Shown here piece after piece: positions 17,675-27,171 of a stretch of DNA of 64,000 nt. Both the position numbers and the translations under genes were made by a program. Under the pieces are notes generated by a model. The model did not search any database. It was given only the letters and a program-made list of their open reading frames with translations, and had not been told where the DNA came from. The stretch lies in contig NZ_CP152342.1 of NCBI RefSeq assembly GCF_045291395.1, positions 3,472,001 through 3,536,000 of the forward strand, given 5' to 3'. Source of the stretch: MR-S7 sp000400995 (GTDB taxonomy: Bacteria > Pseudomonadota > Gammaproteobacteria > Burkholderiales > Burkholderiaceae_C). Positions within the stretch are counted from its first letter, which is position 1, and every line of letters begins with the position of its first letter.

Positions 17675-19155
17675 GCGGCGGGATCGGTTTCGCGGGAACG
17701 GCGAGTGTAGGCGGTGGCCGGGGCCTGCTCGCCCATGCGCGTGGCGATGTCGCCCACGCGGCGCAGCGCGTCCAGATGCCGGTCCGTCCAGTCGCCACCC
17801 ATGCCGATGCGCAGGCAGTTGCGGAAACGCGCGCTGGCGCTGAACACGGTGCCGGGCGCGACGAGGATGCCCTCGGCCAGGCAGGCCTCGTGCAGGCGCA
17901 CCGCGTCCAGCCCGCGCGGCAGCTCCAGCCACAGCAGCAGGCCGCCGGGCGGGTCGCTCACGCGCGTGCCGGGCGGGAAGTGGGCGGCGATCGCATGGCG
18001 CGCCCCGTCCAGCCGCGCCGCCGCCAGCGCGCGCAGCTGGCGCATCGCGGCGGCGTGGCCGGCCTGGGTGATGAGGTCGGCCAGCGCCAGCTCCAGCACG
18101 GCCGACTGGCCGCCGGACTGCAGGTCCTTGATCGCGCGCACCCGCTCGCCCCAGCGCCCGGCCTCCACCCAGCCCAGGCGCAGGCCCGGCGCGAGGGTCT
18201 TGGAGAACGAGTCGCACAGCATCACGTGGCCCGTGGCGTCGTACGACTTGACGGTGCGGCGCATCTCGTCGGGCTCGGCGAGGTCGTTGTAGATCGCATC
18301 CTCGATCACCGCGATGCCGTGGCGCGCCGCCATCTGCGCCAGGCGCCTGCGCTCGGGCTGGGGCATGCAGGCACCCAGCGGATTGCTGAGCGTGGGCACG
18401 AGCAGCAGCGCCTTCACCGGCTGCGTGTCCAGCGCGAGCTGCAGCGCGTCCAGCGACAGGCCGTGGCGCGGGTGCGTGGGGATCTCCAGCGCGCGCAGGT
18501 GCAGGCTCTGCAGCACCTCCAGGAAGGAGAAATGCGTGGGCGACTCGATCGCCACCACGTCGCCCGGCTGCGTGACCGCGCGCAGGCACAGGCCGATGCT
18601 GTCCATGCAGCCGCTGGTGACGATGACGTTGGCAGGGTCGAGCGTGCAGCCCAGCCCCACGGCATAGCGCGCGAGCGCACGGCGCGCCTCCTCCTGCCCC
18701 GTGGCCGAAGGGTAGGCGCACAGCAGGTGGCGGTGGCGCTGCACGGCGCGCGTGACGGCGCGGCGCACGCGGTCGGGGTTGAGCATGTCGGCCCCGGGCG
18801 TGCCGCTGCTGAACGACACCAAGCCCGCAGGCTGCTCGCGCCCCAGGATGCGCTGGCCCAGCCAGTCCACCGACACCTCGCGCGGACGGCCGCGCGGGCG
18901 CGAGGCCTGGGGCTCGGGCAGTGGCGCTGGCCGGGGTGCGACGAAGAAGCCCGAGCGCGGCCGCGCGACGACCAGGCGCGCGTCCTCCAGCCAGTGGAAG
19001 GCCTGCACCACCGTGGTCTGCGCCACGCCGTGCTGGCGCGCGAGCGCGCGCACCGAGGGCAGCTTCTCGCCGCGCACGAGCGTGCCGTTGCGCACCAGCT
19101 CGGCGAGCTGGCCGGCGATCTGCTGGTACAGGGGCGGGGCTTCATCGGAGGACAT
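17671..19155 (-). CDS. MocR-type GntR regulator fused to an aminotransferase domain
   Basis: 494 residues. Residues 8-72 form a GntR winged helix (PPLYQQIAGQLAELVRNGTL, KLPSVRALARQHGVAQTTVV); residues about 110-485 form a fold-type-I aminotransferase-like domain with the PLP lysine at about residue 319 (SFSKTLAPGLRLGW). MocR regulators use the second domain to sense PLP or amino-acid adducts. The gene lies between hisD and hisC and ends ATGA on hisC. Candidate operators lie just upstream. The ligand cannot be told from the sequence; PdxR-, GabR- or exporter-regulating types are all possible. Confidence 0.92.
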   Translation of the reverse strand: MSSDEAPPLYQQIAGQLAELVRNGTLVRGEKLPSVRALARQHGVAQTTVVQAFHWLEDARLVVARPRSGFFVAPRPAPLPEPQASRPRGRPREVSVDWLGQRILGREQPAGLVSFSSGTPGADMLNPDRVRRAVTRAVQRHRHLLCAYPSATGQEEARRALARYAVGLGCTLDPANVIVTSGCMDSIGLCLRAVTQPGDVVAIESPTHFSFLEVLQSLHLRALEIPTHPRHGLSLDALQLALDTQPVKALLLVPTLSNPLGACMPQPERRRLAQMAARHGIAVIEDAIYNDLAEPDEMRRTVKSYDATGHVMLCDSFSKTLAPGLRLGWVEAGRWGERVRAIKDLQSGGQSAVLELALADLITQAGHAAAMRQLRALAAARLDGARHAIAAHFPPGTRVSDPPGGLLLWLELPRGLDAVRLHEACLAEGILVAPGTVFSASARFRNCLRIGMGGDWTDRHLDALRRVGDIATRMGEQAPATAYTRRSRETDPAA

Positions 19156-19163
19156 GCGGGCAT

Positions 19164-19248
19164 TCTGTACTGGCCGGCAGCCTGCCAAGCAGCACAGACA
19201 CCGGCCACGCCGACCAGTACAGACGCGCCGCGGCGGCGCGCTGTACTG
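19164..19248. promoter_or_regulatory. CTGTACTG operator cluster between the MocR-type gene and the DUF2917 gene
   Basis: Three copies of CTGTACTG occur in the 144-bp divergent gap: 19165-19172 (forward), 19215-19222 (inverted, CAGTACAG) and 19241-19248 (forward). The first two extend to a 15-bp inverted match, TCTGTACTGGCCGGC against TCTGTACTGGTCGGC. They start 10 nt ahead of the regulator's ATG, the place expected for an autoregulated MocR protein. Confidence 0.55.
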
Positions 19249-19299
19249 CACCGGATCGCCTGCGGCTGTGGCTGGCGGCGGCACGGGCGCCTGCGCACC

Positions 19300-19596
19300 A
19301 TGGCTGCCATGGACTACGCCGCTTCCTCCCCCGCTTTCCCTGCCCCCGTCCCCCTGCCCTGGCAGCGCCAGCCTCTGGCGCCGCTGCAGCCCGTACAGAT
19401 CCTGCACGTGCGCAAGGGCGAAACCGCCGTGCTCGAAGCCGAGCGCGGGCGCGTGTGGCTGACCTGCGAGGGCCGCCTCGAAGACCATTTCCTGGAGGCC
19501 GGCCAGCGCCTGCAATTCGCCGGGCCGGCGCGGCTGCGCGTGAGCGCCGACGGGCGCGCCGCCGCGTGCCTGCGCTGGGCGCTCAGTCCTGCGTGA
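19300..19596 (+). CDS. DUF2917 family protein
   Basis: About 98 residues (ATG at 19300; an in-frame ATG at 19309 is equally possible). The core ILHVRKGETAVLEAERGRVWLTC, then DHFLEAGQRLQF, matches the small beta-rich DUF2917 family, of unknown function. It is transcribed divergently from the MocR-type gene and its end overlaps the end of hisD by 14 nt on the opposite strand. A DUF2917 gene beside a transcription regulator is common in Burkholderiales; its place inside a his operon is not. Confidence 0.75.
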   Translation: MAAMDYAASSPAFPAPVPLPWQRQPLAPLQPVQILHVRKGETAVLEAERGRVWLTCEGRLEDHFLEAGQRLQFAGPARLRVSADGRAAACLRWALSPA

Positions 19597-20905
19597 GGCG
19601 CATCTCGGCCGCGCGCGCGTGGGCCTGCAGGCCCTCGCCGTGGGCCAGCACGCTGGCGATGCGGCCCAGCGTCTGTGCGCCCTGCCCGCTCACCTCGATG
19701 AGGCTGCTGCGCTTCTGGAAGTCGTAGACGCCCAGCGGCGATGAGAAGCGCGCCGTGCCGCTCGTGGGCAGAACATGGTTCGGGCCGGCGCAGTAGTCGC
19801 CCAGGCTCTCGCTGGTGTAGGCGCCCAGGAAGATCGCGCCGGCGTGCCGCAGCAGCGGCTCCCAGCGGTGCGGGTCGCTGCTGGAGACCTCCAGGTGCTC
19901 GGGCGCGATGCGGTTGCTGATGGCGCAGGCCTCTTCCATGTCCCGCGTGAAGATCAGCGCGCCGCGGCCGGTGAGGCTCTTGGCGATGATCTCGGCGCGC
20001 GGCATCCCGGGCAGCAGCCGGTCGATGGCGGCCTGCACCGCTTCGATGTAGGCGGCGTCGGGGCACAGCAGGATGGACTGCGCCAGCTCGTCATGCTCGG
20101 CCTGGCTGAACAGGTCCATCGCCACCCAGTCGGGCGGCGTGGTGCCGTCGGCCAGCACGAGGATCTCGCTCGGGCCCGCGATCATGTCGATGCCCACGGT
20201 GCCGAACACGCGCTTCTTGGCGCTGGCCACGTAGGCGTTGCCGGGGCCGGTGATCTTGTCCACCTTGGGCACGGTGGCGGTGCCGTAGGCCAGCGCCGCC
20301 ACGGCCTGCGCGCCGCCGATGGTGAAGGCGCGCGTGACGCCGGCCACGTGCGCGGCGGCGAGCACCAGCGGGTTCTTGGCGCCCTGCGGCGTGGGCACGA
20401 CCATGACGATCTCGCCCACGCCCGCCACGTGCGCGGGGATGGCGTTCATGAGCACGCTGCTCGGGTACGCGGCCTTGCCGCCGGGCACGTAGATGCCCAC
20501 GCGGTCGAGCGGCGTGACCTTCTGGCCGAGCAGGGTGCCGTCCTCGTCGCGGTAGCTCCAGCTCTCGCCGTTGGCCTTCTTCTGCGCCTCGTGGTAGCGG
20601 CGCACGCGCGCGGCGGCGGCCGTGAGGGCCTCGCGCTGCGCGGCGGGCAGGCCGTCGAAGGCGGCCTGCAGTTCGCCGGCCGCCAGCTCCAGCTCGGCCA
20701 CGCCGTGCGCGTGCAGGCCGTCGAAGCGCTGCGTGTATTCGAGCACCGCCGCGTCGCCGCGCGCCTGCACGTCGGCCAGGATGTCGGCCACGCGCTGCTC
20801 GATGGCTGCGTCCTGCTCGGCCGACCAGTGCAGTCGCGCCGCGAAATCAGCCTCGAAAGTGCTGGAAACGGTGGACAGGCGAGCGGGAGCAGCTACGAAT
20901 TTCAT
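19583..20905 (-). CDS. hisD: Histidinol dehydrogenase
   Basis: 440 residues. Oxidises L-histidinol twice to histidine using NAD and zinc. Conserved blocks: VPGGKAAYPSSVLMNAIPA, GPGNAYVASAKKRVFG, AGPSEILVLAD and the catalytic Glu-His in IAPEHLEV. It starts 6 nt after the hisG stop. The gene after it in the usual order, hisC, is displaced by about 1.9 kb. Confidence 0.97.
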   Translation of the reverse strand: MKFVAAPARLSTVSSTFEADFAARLHWSAEQDAAIEQRVADILADVQARGDAAVLEYTQRFDGLHAHGVAELELAAGELQAAFDGLPAAQREALTAAAARVRRYHEAQKKANGESWSYRDEDGTLLGQKVTPLDRVGIYVPGGKAAYPSSVLMNAIPAHVAGVGEIVMVVPTPQGAKNPLVLAAAHVAGVTRAFTIGGAQAVAALAYGTATVPKVDKITGPGNAYVASAKKRVFGTVGIDMIAGPSEILVLADGTTPPDWVAMDLFSQAEHDELAQSILLCPDAAYIEAVQAAIDRLLPGMPRAEIIAKSLTGRGALIFTRDMEEACAISNRIAPEHLEVSSSDPHRWEPLLRHAGAIFLGAYTSESLGDYCAGPNHVLPTSGTARFSSPLGVYDFQKRSSLIEVSGQGAQTLGRIASVLAHGEGLQAHARAAEMRLTQD

Positions 20906-20911
20906 AGTGGA

Positions 20912-21558
20912 TCAATCCTGCGGAACGGCGGAGGCGAACGCATCGATGATGCGCTTGAGCGGCGCCTGCTTGAGTTTCAGCGCGGCCTGGTTGACGACGA
21001 GGTGGGAGCTGATGTCCATGATCTGCTCCACCTCGACGAGGTGGTTGGCCTTGAGCGTGTTGCCGGTGGAGACCAGGTCGACGATGGCATCGGCCAGGCC
21101 CGTGAGCGGCGCCAGCTCCATGCTGCCGTAGAGCTTGATCATGTCCACGTGCACGCCCTTGGTGGCGAAGAAGTCGCGCGCGATGCTGGTGTACTTGGTG
21201 GCCACCTTCAGGCGCGCTCCCTGGCGCACGGCCTGCGCGTAGTCGAAGTCGGCGCGCACGGCCACGCTCACGCGGCACTTGGCGATTCCCAGGTCGAGCG
21301 GGCGGAACAGGCCCTGGCCACCATGCTCGATGAGCGAGTCCTTGCCCGCCACGCCGATGTCGGCGCCGCCGTACTGCACGTAGGTGGGCACGTCGGTGGC
21401 GCGCACCAGCACCACCCGCACCTCGGGGCGGCTGGTGGGCAGGATGAGCTTGCGCGACTTCTCGGGGTCTTCCAGCACCTCGATGCCGGCAGCGGCCAGC
21501 AGGGGCAGGGTCTCGTCGAAGATGCGGCCCTTGGAGAGGGCCAGCGTGATCTGCTGCG

Positions 21559-21562
<4 letters not shown>
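20912..21562 (-). CDS. hisG: ATP phosphoribosyltransferase, short form
   Basis: 216 residues, the short HisG that lacks the C-terminal regulatory domain and needs HisZ as partner; no hisZ is in this window. Catalyses the first committed step of histidine synthesis. LALSKGRIFDETLPLL, the GADIGVAGKDSL segment and the PRPP loop DLVSTGNTLKAN are visible. The ATG at 21562 overlaps the murA stop as ATGA. Confidence 0.97.
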
Positions 21563-22869
<1,307 letters not shown>

Positions 22870-22881
22870 TGGGTTTTTATG

Positions 22882-22927
22882 AGCCAAATCGGCCTGCAGC
22901 GCTTATCCAGCAAGCGCAAGCAGCTAT
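22882..22927. repeat. Dispersed hairpin repeat, asymmetric form (murA/ibaG gap)
   Basis: AGCCAAATCGGCCTGCAGCG...AAGCGCAAGCAGCTATG; a copy of the family between ibaG and murA. The CCTGCAG variant has lost the CCTCC that gives other copies a GGAGG on the opposite strand. Confidence 0.85.
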
Positions 22928-22940
22928 GGAAACAGGAGTT

Positions 22941-23186
22941 TCACTCGCCCTGGGCCTGCGCCCATTCCGCGGGGGTGAAGGTTTTCATCGACAGCGCGTG
23001 CACCTCGTCGGTCTGCATGCGCGCGCCCAGCGTGGCGTAGACGCGCTGGTGGCGCTGGATCTGGCGCTTGCCCTCGAACTCGGGCGAGACGATGATGGCG
23101 TACCAGTGGCGGCCGTCGCCTTCCAGGTAGATGTGCTCGCAGGCCAGGCCCGCGCTGATGATGTGCTTGAGTTGGTCTGCGGTCAT
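22941..23186 (-). CDS. ibaG: BolA/IbaG family protein
   Basis: 81 residues. Small alpha/beta BolA-fold protein with the family pattern (HIYLEGDGRHWYAIIVSPEFEGKRQIQRHQRVYATLG, split here only by the window's text). IbaG/BolA proteins pair with monothiol glutaredoxins in iron-sulfur handling and acid response. The position next to murA and the mla genes is the conserved IbaG location. It starts 4 nt after the ABC permease stop. Confidence 0.92.
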   Translation of the reverse strand: MTADQLKHIISAGLACEHIYLEGDGRHWYAIIVSPEFEGKRQIQRHQRVYATLGARMQTDEVHALSMKTFTPAEWAQAQGE

Positions 23187-23190
23187 GGGG

Positions 23191-23946
23191 TCAGTTCCTG
23201 ATTTTGTAGCCCGTGCGCAGCAGGTGCAGCGCGAGCGCGCTCACCGCCAGCCAGGCGCCGCCGACGATGGCCAGGGACAGCCAGGGCGATGCGTCGCTCA
23301 CCCCGAAGAAGCCGTAGCGGAAGCCGTCGATCATGTAGAAGAACGGGTTCAGGTGGCTCACGCCCTGCCAGAACGGAGGCAGCGACTGGATCGAATAGAA
23401 CACGCCCGACAGGAAGGTCATGGGCACGATGATGAAGTTCTGGAACGCGGCCATCTGGTCGAACTTGTCGGCCCACAGGCCCGCGATCAGCCCCAGCGTG
23501 GCCAGCAGCGCCGCGCCCAGCAGCGCGAACGCCAGGATCCACAGCGGCGCGGCGAACTCAGGAGCCGCAAAGGCCAGCGTGACCAGGAACACGCCCAGCC
23601 CCACCGCCAGCCCGCGCAGCACGGAAGAGCCGACGTAGGCCGCGAACCAGGCGCGGTGCGACAGCGGCGTGAGCAGCACGAACACCAGGTTGCCCATGAT
23701 CTTGCTCTGGATCAGGCTGGACGAGCTGTTGGCGAAGGCGTTCTGCAGAATGCTCATCATCACCAGGCCCGGCACCAGGAAGGCGGTGTAGCTCAGGCGG
23801 TCGTAGACCTTCACGTGGTCTTCGAGCACGTGGCCGAAGATCAGCAGGTACAGCACCGCCGTGAGCACGGGCGCGGCCACGGTCTGGAAGCCCACCTTCC
23901 AGAAGCGCAGCACTTCCTTGTAGAACAGGGTCTGCCAGCCGGTCAT
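23191..23946 (-). CDS. ABC-2 type transporter permease
   Basis: 251 residues with about six membrane helices; start MTGWQTLFYKEVLRFWKVG. It has the ABC-2 layout: GLVMMSILQNAF, and a C-terminal MTFLSGVFYSIQSLPPFWQ segment typical of YadH-like exporters. The ATG overlaps the ATPase stop as ATGA. The exported substrate is not known. Confidence 0.93.
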   Translation of the reverse strand: MTGWQTLFYKEVLRFWKVGFQTVAAPVLTAVLYLLIFGHVLEDHVKVYDRLSYTAFLVPGLVMMSILQNAFANSSSSLIQSKIMGNLVFVLLTPLSHRAWFAAYVGSSVLRGLAVGLGVFLVTLAFAAPEFAAPLWILAFALLGAALLATLGLIAGLWADKFDQMAAFQNFIIVPMTFLSGVFYSIQSLPPFWQGVSHLNPFFYMIDGFRYGFFGVSDASPWLSLAIVGGAWLAVSALALHLLRTGYKIRN

Positions 23947-24857
23947 CGCTGCGCTCCTTCGGCAGCCATCACGTTGAGGAACACGTCCTCCAGGTCGGCC
24001 TTGCGGATCTCCACGTCCTCCACGCGCACGCCGGCCGCGCGCAGCTGGGCCAGGTGGCGCTCGATCTCCTGCGCGTTCTGCGCGGGCAGCTGGGCCACGC
24101 GGCCCGTCACGCGCGCCAGAGGCGCAAGCTCGGCGGGCAGCGCGTCGTCGGTCTTGAAGCGCAGCACGTTGGCGGAGGCGGCCTGCAGCAGCTCGGAGGT
24201 GCGCGCCAGCGCCACCACTTGGCCGCGCTTGAGCATGGCCAGGCGCGTGCACAGCGCCTCGGCCTCCTCCAGGTAGTGCGTGGTGAGCAGCACGGTGTGG
24301 CCCTGCTTGTTGAGCCGGGCGATGAACTGCCACAGCGTCTGGCGCAGCTCCACATCCACGCCGGCCGTGGGCTCGTCGAGCACGATGATGGGGGGCTTGT
24401 GCACCAGCGCCTGGGCCACCAGCACGCGGCGCTTCATGCCGCCCGAGAGCTGGCGCATGTTGGCGGTGGCCTTGTCGGCCAGGCCCAGGCTCTCCAGCAG
24501 CTCGTCGATCCAGGCGTCGTTGTTCTTCACGCCGAAGTAGCCGGACTGGATGCGCAGCGTCTCGCGCACGTTGAAGAAGGGGTCGAACACCAGCTCCTGC
24601 GGCACCACGCCCAGGCGCTGGCGCGCGGCGGCGAAGTCGCCCTGCACGTCGTGCCCCAGCACGCGCACGCGGCCCTGCGTGGCGCGCGCAAGGCCCGCGA
24701 GGATGCTGATTAGGGTGGTCTTGCCCGCGCCGTTGGGTCCCAGCAGGCCGAAAAATTCGCCCTCCTCGATGTCCAGGCTGACGTCGTGCAGCGCCTGGAA
24801 AGGTCCCTTGGGCGTGGAAAAGGTCTTGGAAACGGACTGGAAGGAGACGGCGGACAT
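23943..24857 (-). CDS. ABC transporter ATP-binding protein (YadG-like)
   Basis: 304 residues. Walker A GPNGAGKTT near residue 40, signature LSGGMKRR, Walker B IIVLDEPTAGVD and the H-loop LLTTHYLEEAE are all intact, followed by a C-terminal extension. It pairs with the ABC-2 permease downstream and lies 30 nt after mlaB, a conserved linkage in Burkholderiales. Confidence 0.94.
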   Translation of the reverse strand: MSAVSFQSVSKTFSTPKGPFQALHDVSLDIEEGEFFGLLGPNGAGKTTLISILAGLARATQGRVRVLGHDVQGDFAAARQRLGVVPQELVFDPFFNVRETLRIQSGYFGVKNNDAWIDELLESLGLADKATANMRQLSGGMKRRVLVAQALVHKPPIIVLDEPTAGVDVELRQTLWQFIARLNKQGHTVLLTTHYLEEAEALCTRLAMLKRGQVVALARTSELLQAASANVLRFKTDDALPAELAPLARVTGRVAQLPAQNAQEIERHLAQLRAAGVRVEDVEIRKADLEDVFLNVMAAEGAQR

Positions 24858-24887
24858 AGGGAACCGGCGATTCTAAGCCGTACCCCT

Positions 24888-25157
24888 TCACGCTGCTGGC
24901 AGCAGCTCCTGTACCCCGTAGAGGCCCGCCAGACTGGCCAGCGCCGGCGGCAGCGCCTTGACGACGAGGCCCTTGCCTTCCAGCACCGCCGCGCGGCGGC
25001 ATTCGAGCAGCACCGCCAGGGCCGACGAGTCGAAGGCCGTCAGCGCGCCGGCGTCCACCACCACCTGCGATTCACGCTCGGTCTTCAGTCCCTGCAGCAG
25101 CAGGCGCAGGCAGGCCGCGGCCTGCCGGTGGGTGAGTTCGGGCGGCAGCACCAGCAT
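24888..25157 (-). CDS. mlaB: STAS-domain protein of the Mla system
   Basis: 89 residues, one STAS domain with VVDAGALTAFDSSALAVLLECRR, where the Asp-Ser region contacts the ATPase. MlaB stabilises and activates MlaF in the inner-membrane MlaFEDB complex. It starts directly after the mlaC stop with no gap. Confidence 0.92.
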   Translation of the reverse strand: MLVLPPELTHRQAAACLRLLLQGLKTERESQVVVDAGALTAFDSSALAVLLECRRAAVLEGKGLVVKALPPALASLAGLYGVQELLPAA

Positions 25158-25811
25158 TTACTTGCCGCCGGCATTGGCCTTGTTGCGCGCCGCCAGCGAC
25201 TCGATCAGGCGGTCGATGCCCTGGCCGTCAGCGGCGGCGTTGATTTCCTGCGCGAACTGGTTGCGGTAGGTTTCCACCAGCCACACGCCCAGCACGTTCA
25301 GGTTGTAGACCTTCCAGCCCGCGCCGTCGCCGGGGGTCTTCTCCAGGCGGTAGTCGAGCTGCACCGGGTCGCCGCGGCCGCGGATCTCGGTGCGCACCAG
25401 CACGTCCTTGTCGTCCGGCGCGGCGCGCAGCGGCTTGACGACGATGGTCTGGTCCGTCACCTGGCTCAACGCGCCGGAATAGGTGCGCACCAGCAGAGAC
25501 TTGAACTCGTCCTGCAGGCGCTTTTGCTGGTCGGGCGTGGCCTTGCGCCAGGCCGGGCCGACGGCGGCGGCGGTCATGCGGCGGAAGTTCACGTGCGGCA
25601 GGATGGTCTTGTCCACCAGCGCCATGATCTTGTCCACGTCGCCGGACTTGATGGACTTGTCGGCACGCACCGTCTCCAGCACGTCGGTCGACAGGCGCTT
25701 GATCAGTGCGTCCGGCGCCTCGTCGGCGGCCAGCACGGCACCGGGCAGCCCTATCCAGGCCACGACCGCAAGGGCGGCGGCGGTGCGGTTCAGCGTGCGG
25801 CGGTTCATCAT
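25158..25811 (-). CDS. mlaC: Periplasmic phospholipid-binding protein MlaC
   Basis: 217 residues. Signal peptide MMNRRTLNRTAAALAVVAWI...VLAA, then the MlaC/Ttg2 domain: DKIMALVDKTILPHVNFRRM, PDQQKRLQDEFKSLLVRTYSGAL. MlaC carries phospholipids between MlaA at the outer membrane and MlaFEDB. Start taken at the double Met at 25811; the 137-nt gap to mlaA contains nothing that I recognise. Confidence 0.95.
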   Translation of the reverse strand: MMNRRTLNRTAAALAVVAWIGLPGAVLAADEAPDALIKRLSTDVLETVRADKSIKSGDVDKIMALVDKTILPHVNFRRMTAAAVGPAWRKATPDQQKRLQDEFKSLLVRTYSGALSQVTDQTIVVKPLRAAPDDKDVLVRTEIRGRGDPVQLDYRLEKTPGDGAGWKVYNLNVLGVWLVETYRNQFAQEINAAADGQGIDRLIESLAARNKANAGGK

Positions 25812-25948
25812 GTTCTGGTCCTTTCTCGGTGAGTGCGGCACCGGAGGGGCCGCACCGCGGGAGTGCGAATTGTCACGGGCGCGGCGCACGCGCCGTGCGT
25901 CGCCACGGTACGCGGATGCAAGCAACTGCAACCTGCGCGGGAGAAGCG

Positions 25949-26683
25949 TCAATAGTCCTCGGGCAGCCGGCCGTCGTCGTCCCCGTCATCGGCAGTTTGG
26001 CCGGGAGCGGCGCGCAGGCGCAGGTACACATCGCGCGTGAAGCTGTAGGAGTCGAGCGCGGCCGCGTCGAGCACCGAGGTGGCGCGCAGCAGCTCCGCGC
26101 GCCGGTTGACGAAGCGCAGCGCGTACAGCGAATTGCGGGCGGACACCGGATCGACCGCGAGCAGCGGGTCGGCATACAGGTCCACCGGCAGGGCCGCCGT
26201 GTCGCGCACCGTGGAGGGGCCCAACAGCGGCAGCACCAGGTACGGCCCCGTGGGCACGCCCCAGCGGCCCAGCGTCAGGCCGAAGTCCTGCTTGTGGCGC
26301 GCGATGCCGGCCTCGCTGGCGATGTCCAGCACGCCGCCCAGGCCCAGGACCGTGTTGGTGCCGAAGCGCACCAGGCTGTCGAAGGCCTCGCGGCCGCGCA
26401 GCTGCAGCACGCTGTTGACGAACGACCAGGCGTCGCCCAGGTTGCCGAAGAAGTTGCTCACGCCGGTGCGCACGGGCTGCGGCGTGACGTCGCGGTAGGC
26501 CGTGGCCACGGGCTTGAGCACGGCCTTGTCCACGTTCTCGTTGAACGTGGTCATGCCGCGGTTGTAGGGCTCGAAGGGGTCGGCCGGGTTGGCCTGGGGG
26601 CCGCTGGCGCAGCCGGCCAGGAGCAGCGCTGCGCCGAGCGCCGCCGCCAGCCTGCCGTGTGTCGTCGTGGTGTTTTTCTTCAT
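25949..26683 (-). CDS. mlaA: Outer-membrane phospholipid-transport lipoprotein MlaA (VacJ)
   Basis: 244 residues. Lipobox LLAGC at about residue 25, then the VacJ domain: DPFEPYNRGMTTFNENVDKAV, RFGTNTVLGLGGVLDIASE, FGLTLGRWGVPTGPYLVLP. MlaA takes phospholipids out of the outer leaflet. The ATG at 26683 overlaps the mlaD stop as ATGA. Confidence 0.95.
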   Translation of the reverse strand: MKKNTTTTHGRLAAALGAALLLAGCASGPQANPADPFEPYNRGMTTFNENVDKAVLKPVATAYRDVTPQPVRTGVSNFFGNLGDAWSFVNSVLQLRGREAFDSLVRFGTNTVLGLGGVLDIASEAGIARHKQDFGLTLGRWGVPTGPYLVLPLLGPSTVRDTAALPVDLYADPLLAVDPVSARNSLYALRFVNRRAELLRATSVLDAAALDSYSFTRDVYLRLRAAPGQTADDGDDDGRLPEDY

Positions 26684-27171
26684 TTCTTGTTGCCCGCGCC
26701 GCTTTCCTCGGCCTTGCCGTAGAGGAACTGGCCGATCAGATTCTCCAGCACCACGGCCGACTGCGTGGCCGTCACCATGTCGCCTTCGGCGAGGTTGTGC
26801 TCGTCCGCGCCGGCCTCGATACCGATGTACTGGTCGCCCAGCAGCCCGCTGGTGAGAATCTTGAGCGAGCTGTCCTTGGGGAAAGCGTAGCGCTTGTCCA
26901 GGTCCAGCGTCACGCGCGCCTGGTAAGTGGTGTCATCGAACGTGATGGATTGCACGCGGCCCACCACCACGCCGGCGCTGCGCACCGCCGCCTTGGGCTT
27001 GAGACCGCCGATGTTGTCGAAGCGCGCGGTGACCGCGTAGCCGGTGCGCCAGTTCAGGTTGAGCAGGTTGGCCGACTGCAGGGCCAGGAAGACCAGCGCC
27101 GCGCCGCCCAGCAACACGAAGAGGCCCACCCAGAGATCGTTCTTGGAATGCTGCATGGTTGTTTGACTCAT
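26680..27171 (-). CDS. mlaD: MlaD, MCE-domain component of the Mla ABC transporter
   Basis: 163 residues: one N-terminal membrane helix (LWVGLFVLLGGAALVFLALQ), then a single MCE domain (VTARFDNIGGLKPKAAVRSAGVVVG...) and a helix that ends in a charged tail. MlaD forms the periplasmic hexameric ring. The ATG at 27171 shares one base with the mlaE stop (TGATG). Confidence 0.95.
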   Translation of the reverse strand: MSQTTMQHSKNDLWVGLFVLLGGAALVFLALQSANLLNLNWRTGYAVTARFDNIGGLKPKAAVRSAGVVVGRVQSITFDDTTYQARVTLDLDKRYAFPKDSSLKILTSGLLGDQYIGIEAGADEHNLAEGDMVTATQSAVVLENLIGQFLYGKAEESGAGNKK

